Below, piece by piece: positions 15,656-23,824 of a stretch of 46,512 nt of DNA. A model generated the notes under the pieces. The model ran no database searches and was not told where the DNA came from. It saw only the letters and a list, made by a program, of their open reading frames with translations. The stretch comes from Phycisphaerales bacterium (GTDB lineage: Bacteria; Planctomycetota; Phycisphaerae; Phycisphaerales; UBA1924), in assembly GCA_020831775.1 (NCBI GenBank), contig JAFIFZ010000039.1:1-46512 (forward strand), written 5' to 3'. The first letter of the stretch is position 1. Each line of letters opens with the position of its first letter. Both the position numbers and the translations under genes were made by a program.

Positions 15656-16954
15656 TTGAGCAGAGGCAAGAAAACCAACAACATCATGGCCGGGCTCTTC
15701 CTATTCGGCTCGCTCGTGGCGGCTGTGGTCGTCAGCGCGATCATCAGCGGCATCGACTTTGAGAGCCGAAGCGACTACACCGTCCGCTTCAGCCTCGCCG
15801 ACGGCGCCGCGGGCCTCCGCCCCGGCTCGCCGGTCACCCTGGGCGGGCAGCGGATCGGGAGCGTGACCTCCGTCGACTTCTACAGAGAGCCGACCTCCAG
15901 AAGGCCCGGCGCCGTCGAGATCGGCATCCGAATCCTCGACGACATCCCCCTCTTCGACGATTCGGTGGTGGTGATGGAGCGCCCGCTCTTCGGCGCCAAC
16001 AGCGTCGTCGACTTCGTCTCGGCGGGGGGCGGGCCCGGCTCGGAGCGCCTCGACGAGGGCGGCATCATCCGGGGCACGCTCGCGCCGCCCGCGTTTCTCG
16101 CCCAGGCCGGCTTCGGAGCAGAGCAGCGCAACGCCCTGCGCGACATCCTCGACGGCCTCACCGAGACGGTCCAGCGCACCAACGAACTGCTCGACCGCGT
16201 CGCCCCCGAGGTCGATCCCGCCGTCGCCGAGGTCCGCGAGACGATCACCGCGGCCAGAGACACCGCAACCGCCCTGCGCGACCGCATGGAGCGCTGGGGC
16301 GGGACGACCGAGCGCGTGCTCGCGCGCGTCGAGGAAACCTCCGACCGCCTGCCCGGCCTGGTCGACCGCACCGACGACCTGATCGACACCACCAAGCTCG
16401 CCGTCGATGAGAGCCGCGAAACGATCGAGCGCGTCCGCGACACCGTCGACGAGAACCGCCCGCGCGTCGACCGGATCTTCGAGCACGCCGAATCGATCAT
16501 GCGCGGCGTCGACGAGGAGGGCGTGCCCGCATTCCTCGCCCTGGTCGAGAAGGGCACCGAAGAGCTCGGACGCGCCGGCGACACCATCGCCCGCGTCGAC
16601 GGCGCCTTGGCCGAGGAGCTCCCGGGCCTGCGCCGGGCCATGGCCAACGCCCGCCTGGCGAGCGAGCAACTCCGCCTGACGACCGTCGAGGTCCGCGCCC
16701 AGCCGTGGCGTTTGCTCATCCGCCCGACCACCAAGGAACTCGAGCGCCAGCTCATGTACGACTCGGCCCGCTCGTACGCCTCGGCCGTCAGCGACCTGCG
16801 CGCCGCGTCCGAGTCGCTCGAAGCGGCCCTCGCCGCCGGCGCCGGAGACGACACCGAACGCATGCGCCGCCTGGGCGAGCGCCTCGAGTCCGCCTTCGAG
16901 TCCTACGAGCAGGCCGAGCGCGACCTGCTCGACCAGTTTGTCAAAGGCCGCTGA
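15656..16954 (+). CDS. mlaD: MCE/MlaD-family lipid-binding protein
   Basis: A 432-residue inner-membrane-anchored protein starting at TTG 15656, with GGGAGGAG suitably placed upstream. One transmembrane helix lies at about 10-31, followed by a single MCE domain at about 38-122 (VRFSLADGAAGLRPGSPVTLGGQRIGSV), the lipid-carrying ring module. The long remainder (about 155-430) is helical and coiled-coil rich, with regular Arg/Glu/Asp patterns, and is much longer than E. coli MlaD. It may form an extended tube or needle across the periplasm, as in the PqiB/MCE1 groups. It is directly downstream of the ATPase gene and would form one transporter with it. The specific symbol is by analogy; the MCE family is clear. 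Confidence 0.85.
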   Translation: MSRGKKTNNIMAGLFLFGSLVAAVVVSAIISGIDFESRSDYTVRFSLADGAAGLRPGSPVTLGGQRIGSVTSVDFYREPTSRRPGAVEIGIRILDDIPLFDDSVVVMERPLFGANSVVDFVSAGGGPGSERLDEGGIIRGTLAPPAFLAQAGFGAEQRNALRDILDGLTETVQRTNELLDRVAPEVDPAVAEVRETITAARDTATALRDRMERWGGTTERVLARVEETSDRLPGLVDRTDDLIDTTKLAVDESRETIERVRDTVDENRPRVDRIFEHAESIMRGVDEEGVPAFLALVEKGTEELGRAGDTIARVDGALAEELPGLRRAMANARLASEQLRLTTVEVRAQPWRLLIRPTTKELERQLMYDSARSYASAVSDLRAASESLEAALAAGAGDDTERMRRLGERLESAFESYEQAERDLLDQFVKGR

Positions 16955-16972
16955 TCGGGCAAGGGCCGTCCT

Positions 16973-18226
16973 TCAGTCGGTGAACGCCTCGACGGCGTCG
17001 GTCTGGGGCCATTCGATCCCGCCGTTGTCGATCAGCTCGTCGATCTTTCCACGGAGCTGGGCGGCAAAGCCGGGGTCGCCGGGCTTGCGTCGGTTGGTGA
17101 TGACGACGAAGTTGATCCCGTCGCCCCGCTGGCGGGCGTTGGCCAAGGTGCCAGGGAGGGCGCCGCCGTGGTTCCACTTCCAGTTTCCTCGCCCGTTGGG
17201 GTCGCGCTTCGCGCCGATGTTCGGCCCATTGACCCAGCGGTGTTCGAGCAGGGCGAGGAGCGTCGCGGTCGTCGAGATGTGGGCGCCCTGACCCTTGCGG
17301 GCCTCCTGGTGCCAGCCGCCGTAGGCGTAGACGATCTCCTCGCCGTTGGGGTCGAAGACATTCTTGCCGGTGCGTCCGCAGTGGTAGAAAGGCTCGCGGG
17401 GGTCGGCCAGCTCGCGCTTGGTGCGCCCCATCGCGTGGTCGGTCTGCGGCACACCGATCGGTGCGAGCACGCGCTCGTGGACCACCTCCATCAGGTCCCG
17501 CCCGGTCAGGTGCTCGACAATCAAGCCGAGCGTCAGGCAGCCGACATTGGAGTACTGCCGATCGTCGCCCGGGTCGAACTGCAACGGCTGGCCGAGGATC
17601 CAGCGGAGCGTGCGCTCTCTACCGGGGGGGCTCTGCACGCCGAACGCCTCGGCGATGTCGATCTCGCGGTAGGTCACATCGCCGACCTTCGAGCGGTCCC
17701 ACCCGCCCTGATGGTGGAACAGGTGCTCGATCGTGATGTCCTTGATGCGCTCGTCGCCCAGCTCGGGGAAGGGCTCGATCGGCAGCACGCCGCCGCCAGG
17801 CTGGCCGACATCGAACGCCTTGTCGTCCAGTGACAGCAGACCGCCGTCGATCAGCTCGCGGACCGCTGCGATGGTGATGTGCTTGGAGACGCTTGCGATG
17901 CGGAGCATCGCGTCGTGTTGCATGGGCTCGGTCATGGCCTCGTCGCGCCAGCCGTAGCCGCGCTGGGCGAGCACGCGCCCGTCCTTCATCAGCCCGAAGA
18001 CGAGGCCGGGGATCTCGTGCTCTTGCATGTAGGCGACGATCATCTCGTCGAAAGCTCGGAGCGAGGGGTCGGTGTATCCGCTGACGGGGATCTGGCGCGC
18101 CTCGGGGGCGATCGCGAGCGTGCCCGCCGCCTCTGCTTGGGCGAAGCCAGAGAAAACCCCGGCGATCGAGATGACGAGGCTTGCAACAAATCCGCGCCTG
18201 GCGGACCTCAATCGACTGAAAGGCAT
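16973..18226 (-). CDS. secreted serine beta-lactamase-like hydrolase
   Basis: A 417-residue protein of the class C beta-lactamase/esterase/DD-peptidase family. ATG 18224-18226 is chosen because GGAG stands eight bases upstream and a signal peptide (about residues 1-34, ending AEAAG) begins there. The nucleophile motif SVSK is at 112-115, the YSN triad follows in DDRQYSNVG, and the third motif is NHGG near the C-terminus in place of the usual KTG/HxG. All catalytic elements look intact. Such enzymes cleave esters, D-amino peptides or beta-lactams; the substrate cannot be read from the sequence. It is convergent with mlaD, only 18 bp away, and stands alone on its strand. Confidence 0.85.
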   Translation of the reverse strand: MPFSRLRSARRGFVASLVISIAGVFSGFAQAEAAGTLAIAPEARQIPVSGYTDPSLRAFDEMIVAYMQEHEIPGLVFGLMKDGRVLAQRGYGWRDEAMTEPMQHDAMLRIASVSKHITIAAVRELIDGGLLSLDDKAFDVGQPGGGVLPIEPFPELGDERIKDITIEHLFHHQGGWDRSKVGDVTYREIDIAEAFGVQSPPGRERTLRWILGQPLQFDPGDDRQYSNVGCLTLGLIVEHLTGRDLMEVVHERVLAPIGVPQTDHAMGRTKRELADPREPFYHCGRTGKNVFDPNGEEIVYAYGGWHQEARKGQGAHISTTATLLALLEHRWVNGPNIGAKRDPNGRGNWKWNHGGALPGTLANARQRGDGINFVVITNRRKPGDPGFAAQLRGKIDELIDNGGIEWPQTDAVEAFTD

Positions 18227-18546
18227 GGGCGTCGCTCCGCTGGTCGAACCGTCACCCTCGACCCGGACGGGAAGGCCAGCATACCGGACTCGGCGGTGGG
18301 CGTACACCCCAAAACACGCGGGGGCGTGGCGTCAGTCCTGCTGTTCGGCGCGGGGGCGATCGGGCGTGTAGGATCCCCTGATTGGGGCAGACCATGGCAC
18401 AGACTTCTCAGTCAATCCCGACGACTCCGCTCCCGATGGTGCGTCACAGCGACACGCCGTTGCGCCAGAGCAACACCGCCGCGGTCCGGCCCGGCCCCGA
18501 CGCCCGTTCCGGGCATTGGCAGGGGGATTGCACCCCTGTACCGGGC

Positions 18547-18906
18547 ATGGCCCGCAGCGTGAGAGAGAGAACCGTTCGACGCGTGGCCGGCGCGGGGATG
18601 CTCGCGCTGGCCACGATCGTCGGCGGCGGGTGCGCTGCGCCCGGCGAGCGGGCCGAGCTCTCAGAGCCCGTGCCCGTGATCCTCGCGCAGGGATCGAGCT
18701 GGGAACTGGTGCTGCCCGGCGCTGATGCACAGCCCGGCCTTGAGCAGATCCGCAACGCGCAAGCGCTGGGGTACGGCCGTCCGGCCTCGCCCGCCTCGGT
18801 CACGACCGATCCGGGCCCGCGCATCAAGGACCGCCGGTACCTGACCCTGCCCCGCCAGCCCGATCGGGTGCTGCTGTTCCCGCCCGAGAGCCGCGGCCGG
18901 CGCTGA
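18547..18906 (+). CDS. small putative lipoprotein
   Basis: A 119-residue protein from ATG 18547 (MARSVRERTVRR). The frame is open from farther upstream, with ATGs at 18382 and 18394, but starting at 18547 places a basic N-terminus and hydrophobic stretch (VAGAGMLALATIVGGG) directly before a Cys that could be lipidated; the box has Gly instead of Leu at -3. The mature part is short, Pro/Arg-rich and has no recognised domain. TAGGAT at 18369 may be its -10 box, which would instead favour the upstream start. The gene ends just before a strong hairpin terminator shared with the convergent fibro-slime gene. Function unknown. Confidence 0.5.
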   Translation: MARSVRERTVRRVAGAGMLALATIVGGGCAAPGERAELSEPVPVILAQGSSWELVLPGADAQPGLEQIRNAQALGYGRPASPASVTTDPGPRIKDRRYLTLPRQPDRVLLFPPESRGRR

Positions 18907-18930
18907 TCGCCCCGCCATCCAAAACCGCAG

Positions 18931-18966
18931 AAGGCCCGGGCCGATCCTTGGCCCGGGCCTTCCTTG
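18931..18966. terminator. shared hairpin terminator
   Basis: The 12-bp stem AAGGCCCGGGCC / GGCCCGGGCCTT with a 7-8-base loop lies between two convergent genes. The flanks are only weakly T-rich (CCTTGTTC on plus, CTGCGGTTTTGG on minus). Confidence 0.75.
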
Positions 18967-19010
18967 TTCGCCGGGGGTTGTTTCCGGCGGGTGGGGCGTG
19001 ACGCGGCAGA

Positions 19011-19922
19011 TCAATCGAACAGCGCCGCGGTCGCGGGGAGGTTGACCGTCCGCAGGTTCAGGCTCGTCTCGATGCGGAAGTTGGCCTGGGTGGTGTGGCG
19101 CTCGGCGAAGAAGAACTTCAGGTCGTACTTCTGGCCGTCTTCGAGCCATTCGAGCCGGTCGAGGTCGATGGTCTGCGCGATGGCGGAGTGGACGCCGCCG
19201 ATGTCGATCACGCACTTGCCGTCGATGAAGACCCAGACATCGTCGTCACCGATGAATGTGAAGACCTGGCCCGCGCCCTCCTTGTAGATGAACTCGGTCT
19301 CGAGCTCGAAGGTGAAGTGGTAGTTCTTGCCGGTGCTCCCGTAGTTGCCGAAGAGCTCGTCGTTGATCGGGAAGAACCCGCCGAGCTCCTTGTACTTCGA
19401 GTCGGTCTTGTCGTCGAAGACATAGACATTCGAGCCGGCCTCTCGGCGCAGGGTGATCGAGAGCGGGCGGCTGACATTGACGCCCGGCACATCTCGGAAC
19501 CACTGGGCGAAGTTCGCGGGGGTGGTGAGGGCGCCGCCGGTGGAATCGGCGATCGAGCCCGAGCTGTCGCCCTGACGCTGGGCGATGTGGTCGCGGGGCG
19601 GTGAGATCGGATTGCCGTTCGCGTCGGTCCAGTTGCTGAAGAGCTTGTAGCCGGTGCTGTTGAAGGCCGGCTTGCCGTCGTCGTCGAGCTCGTCGGCGAC
19701 CATGTAGACATAGTGGCCGAATCCCGCGTCGGGCCGACGCTGGAAGTCGGCGTGCCCGCCCTCGTCTCGGGCCTTGAAGTCTCTGACCACCCCTGTGAGA
19801 ACCATGGTCTCGGGGAGGCCCGCATGCGCATCTGATGTCGCGAGGGCTGCGGGCGCCGGAAGTCCGGCCGCCAGTGCCGTCGCGACGAGCAGAAGTCGCT
19901 TCCTGTTGCTCGCCTGGCTCAT
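19011..19922 (-). CDS. secreted fibro-slime/PA14-domain protein
   Basis: A 303-residue protein from ATG 19920-19922, with AAGGAG seven bases upstream; a signal peptide covers about residues 1-32. The mature region matches the fibro-slime domain (TIGR02148 type): LTGVVRDFKARDEGGHADF near the start, a GDDDVWVFIDGKCVIDIGG core near 238-256 and the following IDLDRLEWLEDGQKYDLKFFFAERH. This is the PA14-like beta-barrel best known from slime-mould adhesins and bacterial carbohydrate-binding proteins, so a surface carbohydrate-binding or matrix role is likely. It carries neither a dockerin nor a PEP-CTERM tail, unlike most secreted proteins of this window. It is transcribed alone and divergently from murA. 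Confidence 0.82.
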   Translation of the reverse strand: MSQASNRKRLLLVATALAAGLPAPAALATSDAHAGLPETMVLTGVVRDFKARDEGGHADFQRRPDAGFGHYVYMVADELDDDGKPAFNSTGYKLFSNWTDANGNPISPPRDHIAQRQGDSSGSIADSTGGALTTPANFAQWFRDVPGVNVSRPLSITLRREAGSNVYVFDDKTDSKYKELGGFFPINDELFGNYGSTGKNYHFTFELETEFIYKEGAGQVFTFIGDDDVWVFIDGKCVIDIGGVHSAIAQTIDLDRLEWLEDGQKYDLKFFFAERHTTQANFRIETSLNLRTVNLPATAALFD

Positions 19923-20207
19923 GAGTCGCTCCTTCCGGCCGCCTCTCATCCGTCCGACCGCACCAAACGGCCGGCCGTCAGGCCGCCAACTCGCTGATCA
20001 ATCCTGGTAAATACATCGGCCCGAACCCAGCCCTGTTGAGGGGATGGGGTGGAGAACGCTGCGGGACATGGCCGGTTGTGGGGGTTTGGCCGGTCGCGAC
20101 GCCGCCGAGTGCCGCGCCGTGCGTCGGGCCGGTAGTCCGAGTAGGCTTGTAGACCACGGCGACGGAACGCCGGCGAGACTCACCCATCCAGAAGCGCGAG
20201 GGATCGC

Positions 20208-21512
20208 ATGGACACCTTTGTCATCGACGGAGGCCGTCGGCTCGAAGGCTCGATCCGGGTTTTCGGGGCCAAAAACGCCGCCCTGCCCCTGATGGCCGCC
20301 GCACTGCTGACCGACCAGCCCCTCGTCTTCGAGGATGTGCCGGACCTGGCGGATATCCGGAACATGACGCGGCTGTTGGCCGAGCTGGGCTGCCCCCCCG
20401 CCGACGCCCCGCCAGGCTCGCGCCGGGTCACGCTCCAGACCGTCGATCCGTCCCAGAACCACGCCCGCTACGACATCGTCAAGACGATGCGGGCGAGCAT
20501 CTGTGCGCTCGGGCCGACGCTGGCGAGCCGGGGCGAGGCCAGGGTCGCCATGCCCGGGGGCTGCCTGATCGGCGACCGCCCCGTCGACCTCCACCTGCGG
20601 GGGCTGCGGGCGCTGGGCGCGGAGATCACTCTCGAGAACGGCGACATCGTCGCCAGGGCCCCGGGCGGTCGCCTGAAGGGGGCCCGGATCTTCCTCGGTG
20701 GTAACTTCGGCTCGACGGTGCTCGGGACGGCCAATGTCCTCTCGGCCGCGACGCTGGCGTCGGGGACCACGGTCATCGAGTCGGCCGCCTGCGAGCCGGA
20801 GATTGTGGATTTAGCCCGCCTTTTGACCTCGATGGGGGCGAAGATCCGCGGGGCCGGCTCGCCCAGGATCACCGTCGAGGGGGTCGAGCAGCTCGGCGGG
20901 GCGACGCACACGGTGATGCCGGATCGGATCGAGGCGGGGACGCTGATCTGTGCCGCGGCGATCACCAATTCGGTGCTGACGATCGAGAATTGCCCGATCG
21001 ATTCATTGATGGCGGTGACGGATCGGCTGCGGGTCTCTGGAGTACATGTGGAGACACTGTCGGAAGACGGGCCGGACCGGGCGACTTGCCGCGTCAGCAG
21101 CGAGCGGGTGCTCAAGCCGATCGAGGTGACGACGCAGCCGTTCCCGGGCTTTCCGACCGACCTGCAGGCGCAGCTGCTGGCGCTGCTGTGCCTTTCGGAC
21201 GGCAACTCGGTGGTGACCGAAAAGATCTTTCCCGAGCGGTTCATGCATGTGCCCGAGCTCGCCCGCATGGGGGCGAGGATGCACCGCGAGGGAGCGACGG
21301 TGGTCGTCTCTGGGGTGCGCCGCCTGCGCGGGGCGCCGGTGATGGCCAGCGACCTCCGGGCCTCGGCCTCGCTGGTGCTGGCCGGGCTGGCGGCTGAGGG
21401 GACGACCGTGGTCCAGCGCGTCTACCACCTCGACCGCGGGTACGAACAGCTCGAAACCCGGCTGCAGGCCCTGGGGGCGTCGATCAGGCGCGTGGACGAG
21501 GCGGACCTCTAG
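20208..21512 (+). CDS. murA: UDP-N-acetylglucosamine 1-carboxyvinyltransferase MurA
   Basis: A 434-residue cytoplasmic enzyme transferring enolpyruvate to UDP-GlcNAc, the first committed step of peptidoglycan synthesis. It starts at ATG 20208, with GAGGGATCGC upstream. The inside-out alpha/beta barrel is complete. Substrate-binding Lys22-Asn23 (GAKNAALP), the R-A-S segment at 95-97, and the loop Cys119 in MPGGCLIGDRPVD are present, so the enzyme should be sensitive to fosfomycin, which targets that Cys. Later conserved stretches include PFPGFPTDLQAQ near 305 and DLRASASLVLAGLAAEG near 385. Length is within the family range. It supports a peptidoglycan cell wall in this planctomycete. It is monocistronic. 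Confidence 0.94.
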   Translation: MDTFVIDGGRRLEGSIRVFGAKNAALPLMAAALLTDQPLVFEDVPDLADIRNMTRLLAELGCPPADAPPGSRRVTLQTVDPSQNHARYDIVKTMRASICALGPTLASRGEARVAMPGGCLIGDRPVDLHLRGLRALGAEITLENGDIVARAPGGRLKGARIFLGGNFGSTVLGTANVLSAATLASGTTVIESAACEPEIVDLARLLTSMGAKIRGAGSPRITVEGVEQLGGATHTVMPDRIEAGTLICAAAITNSVLTIENCPIDSLMAVTDRLRVSGVHVETLSEDGPDRATCRVSSERVLKPIEVTTQPFPGFPTDLQAQLLALLCLSDGNSVVTEKIFPERFMHVPELARMGARMHREGATVVVSGVRRLRGAPVMASDLRASASLVLAGLAAEGTTVVQRVYHLDRGYEQLETRLQALGASIRRVDEADL

Positions 21513-21688
21513 GAGGGGTAGGGGTGCGGGGCGTCGGTCAAAGATAGGTCTTTGACTGGTCTCCGCGGGGCAGGGTGCGAACAGGTGGAACATCTGCGCT
21601 GGGGTGCTGGTACACTGGGGCGCTGCGCGCATCGCCCGCGGCGACGCCCGGGAGGAGCCCGGGCGGGCAAACCCACGGAGACCGTGCC

Positions 21689-22654
21689 ATGACCCGGACC
21701 ACCCCGACCGTCCAGGGCCTGCCCATCGAGATCCCCACGGATGTCAGGGATGAGGACCGACCGCTCGTCTTTGTCAACGGCAAAGTCGTGCCCAAGCACG
21801 AGGCCGCGATCAATGTGTTCGACCACGGGCTGCTCTACGGCGACGGCGTCTTCGAGGGCATCCGCGTCTACAACGGGCGCATCTTCAAGCTCGGCCAGCA
21901 CATGGACCGGCTGTGGGCCTCGGCGGAGCGCATCCGCCTGAAGATCCACATCTCGCGCGAGGAGATGGAGACGATCCAGCGCGTCTGCGTCGAGGCGAAC
22001 GGCATCCGCGACGGGTACATCCGCCTGCTGGTGACGCGCGGCGTCGGGACGCTGGGGCTCAACCCCTTCGCCTGCCCGGAGCCGGGGATCGTCTGCATCG
22101 CCGACCAGATCCGCCTCTATCCCGAGGAGATGTACGAAAAGGGGATGAAGGTGGTGGTCGCCGAGCGCCCGCGGATCCCCGTGGACTGCCTGGACCCGCG
22201 CATCAAGAGCCTGAACTACCTCAACAACATCCTCGCCAAGGTCGAGGCGATCGACAAGGGGCTCTTCGAGGTGATCATGCTCAACACCGAGGGCAGGGTC
22301 TCGGAGGGCTCGGGCGACAACATCTTCATCGTCAAGGACGGGGTGGTGTACACGCCGCCGTGCAACGACGGGATCCTCGAAGGCATCACGCGGAAGTTCG
22401 TCAAAGACGAGCTCTGCCCGGCCCTGGGGATCAAGTGCGTGGAGAAGAGCTTCGAGCTCGACGAGCTGCTGCACGCCGACGAGGTCTTCCTGACCGGGTC
22501 GGCGGCGGAGATCATCGCGGTGACAACGGTACAGGAGCGTGACAGCAAGGGGGCCAAGGAGTTCCCGATTTCCGAGGGCGAGGGCCCGGTCTGCCGCCAG
22601 CTGCGCGAGAGGTTCCGCGAGATCGTGACCAGCGACGATGTGCCGGAGGATTGA
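21689..22654 (+). CDS. ilvE: branched-chain amino acid aminotransferase
   Basis: A 321-residue fold-type IV PLP enzyme that makes or degrades Leu, Ile and Val. ATG 21689 (MTRTTPTVQG) with GGAG eight bases upstream is favoured over an in-frame ATG 114 bp earlier. Landmarks are the FVNGKVVP start, FDHGLLYGDGVFEGIRVYNGR at 45-65, the PLP-binding Lys173 in DPRIKSLNYLNN, EGRVSEGSGDNIFIVKDG and the LTGSAAEI phosphate-binding turn near the end. The pattern fits IlvE better than D-amino-acid transaminase or aminodeoxychorismate lyase, although these are close relatives. TACACT at 21611 may be a -10 box. No other isoleucine/valine genes are adjacent. Confidence 0.88.
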   Translation: MTRTTPTVQGLPIEIPTDVRDEDRPLVFVNGKVVPKHEAAINVFDHGLLYGDGVFEGIRVYNGRIFKLGQHMDRLWASAERIRLKIHISREEMETIQRVCVEANGIRDGYIRLLVTRGVGTLGLNPFACPEPGIVCIADQIRLYPEEMYEKGMKVVVAERPRIPVDCLDPRIKSLNYLNNILAKVEAIDKGLFEVIMLNTEGRVSEGSGDNIFIVKDGVVYTPPCNDGILEGITRKFVKDELCPALGIKCVEKSFELDELLHADEVFLTGSAAEIIAVTTVQERDSKGAKEFPISEGEGPVCRQLRERFREIVTSDDVPED

Positions 22655-23079
22655 CCTCTGGCGCTGCGGCCGATGCACGGCGCGCACTTGTATGCGGCAT
22701 GATCGCATGAGACCCGGCTCCCGCCGAGCCATTGAGCGGACGATTTAGAACCGAAGCGGCTCTTGAGATCCGATTTGTTCGCTGTTTGATCAGATGAATT
22801 ACGCGGTTTCACGATGATGCATTGCACAGACATCGGGCTATCGTTTACCATCCGAGCCGCTGACGGGCCCCTGACCTTCTCCCTGCGGACCGAAATTTAT
22901 CGTCGTTTTTGGGGAGATTTCAGGTTGGTATCCGGCACCCCGCGGAGTGGGAATACGGTACAGTGGTACCCGTAGTCTGATCGCTAAGTCGTTTGGACAC
23001 AAGCGTTTGGCGACAGCTCGCATTCGTTGGAACAAAAGAAACACCGGGCGTGTTTGGCCCGGAGTCGAGGTGACCCCCA
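22655..23079. other. long upstream region of the marR gene
   Basis: This 425-bp gap is less GC-rich than its surroundings (for example 22743-22830 and 22890-22920). I find no convincing gene in either strand and no RNA gene. It contains a candidate operator at 22954-22974 and probably the marR promoter. An antisense transcript or a small peptide cannot be excluded. Confidence 0.5.
22954..22974. promoter_or_regulatory. candidate MarR-type operator
   Basis: TACGGTAC-AGTG-GTACCCGTA forms an imperfect inverted repeat about 105 bp upstream of the marR start and includes a possible -10 box, TACAGT. MarR proteins commonly repress their own genes from such sites. The assignment is inferred from location and symmetry. 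Confidence 0.35.
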
Positions 23080-23583
23080 ATGACCGAAGCCCCGACCAGC
23101 CTCAAGGATGAACTGGGCAAGCGGGACAACTTCGCGGCTCCTGAGCAGGAGGCGCACCTGAGCATTGTCCGAACCGCACATATGCTCGAAGCGTCGCAAA
23201 ATCGGCTCTTCAAGTCCTTTGGCCTCAGCATGCCCGGGTACAACGTTCTTCGAATCCTCCGCAGCGCCGGGTCCGAAGGCAAAACATGCTCGGGCATCCG
23301 CGACGACCTGATCGCTCAGGTGCCGGATGTGACGAGGCTGCTGGACCGGCTTGAGCGTGCCGGCTTTGTTGAACGCCGGCGGAGCTCGGAGGACCGACGC
23401 GTGGTCTTCGCCCACATCACCGAGGAAGGCGACCGCCTTTTGGACCGCCTCGCGGACCCGGTGATGCGTCTGCACAACGAACTTCTGGGCCACATGGAGC
23501 GGGAAGAGCTCGCTCAGCTTTCACGCCTGCTGTTTAAGGCTCGGAATCCTGAAGCCGGGCGGAGCCCGCATACCGATAATTGA
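23080..23583 (+). CDS. MarR-family transcriptional regulator
   Basis: A 167-residue winged-helix regulator starting at ATG 23080, with GAGGTG seven bases upstream. The N-terminal dimerisation helices span about 20-55. The winged helix covers about 58-125: MPGYNVLRILRSAG, the recognition-helix region DVTRLLDRLERAGFVERRRSSEDRRVV and the wing with its conserved DRR motif. Long C-terminal helices (130-160) complete the dimer interface. Such proteins bind DNA as dimers and release it on binding a small molecule or on oxidation; the ligand is unknown. It has no obvious co-transcribed target and a strong terminator follows, so autoregulation through the upstream inverted repeat is the simplest reading. 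Confidence 0.9.
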   Translation: MTEAPTSLKDELGKRDNFAAPEQEAHLSIVRTAHMLEASQNRLFKSFGLSMPGYNVLRILRSAGSEGKTCSGIRDDLIAQVPDVTRLLDRLERAGFVERRRSSEDRRVVFAHITEEGDRLLDRLADPVMRLHNELLGHMEREELAQLSRLLFKARNPEAGRSPHTDN

Positions 23584-23635
23584 CCTCACGGAACTCATCC
23601 GGGGATTCTTGATCCCCGCACGGCCCTCCCGTTCG

Positions 23636-23674
23636 GCCGGGGCAGCCTTCACAGGCTGACCCCGGCTTTTTTTT
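23636..23674 (+). terminator. rho-independent terminator after marR
   Basis: The GCCGGGG-C-AGCCT / AGGCT-G-ACCCCGGC stem with a TCAC loop is followed by eight T residues. A second small hairpin, CGGGGAT-TCTT-GATCCCCG-like, precedes it at about 23600-23618. Confidence 0.9.
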
Positions 23675-23824
23675 CGGGCGTCGCTCTCCGCAGAATCGCG
23701 CAATCCGGTCGGCGGGCTACCCCGATCCGGGTATGCTCTAGAAAGAGGATGCAGGCCCGATCGGGTCGCTCGGCATTCGTTTGTCGGGCGTCGTGACGGC
23801 GTCGGCTTCGAGAGGAGAGTACCG

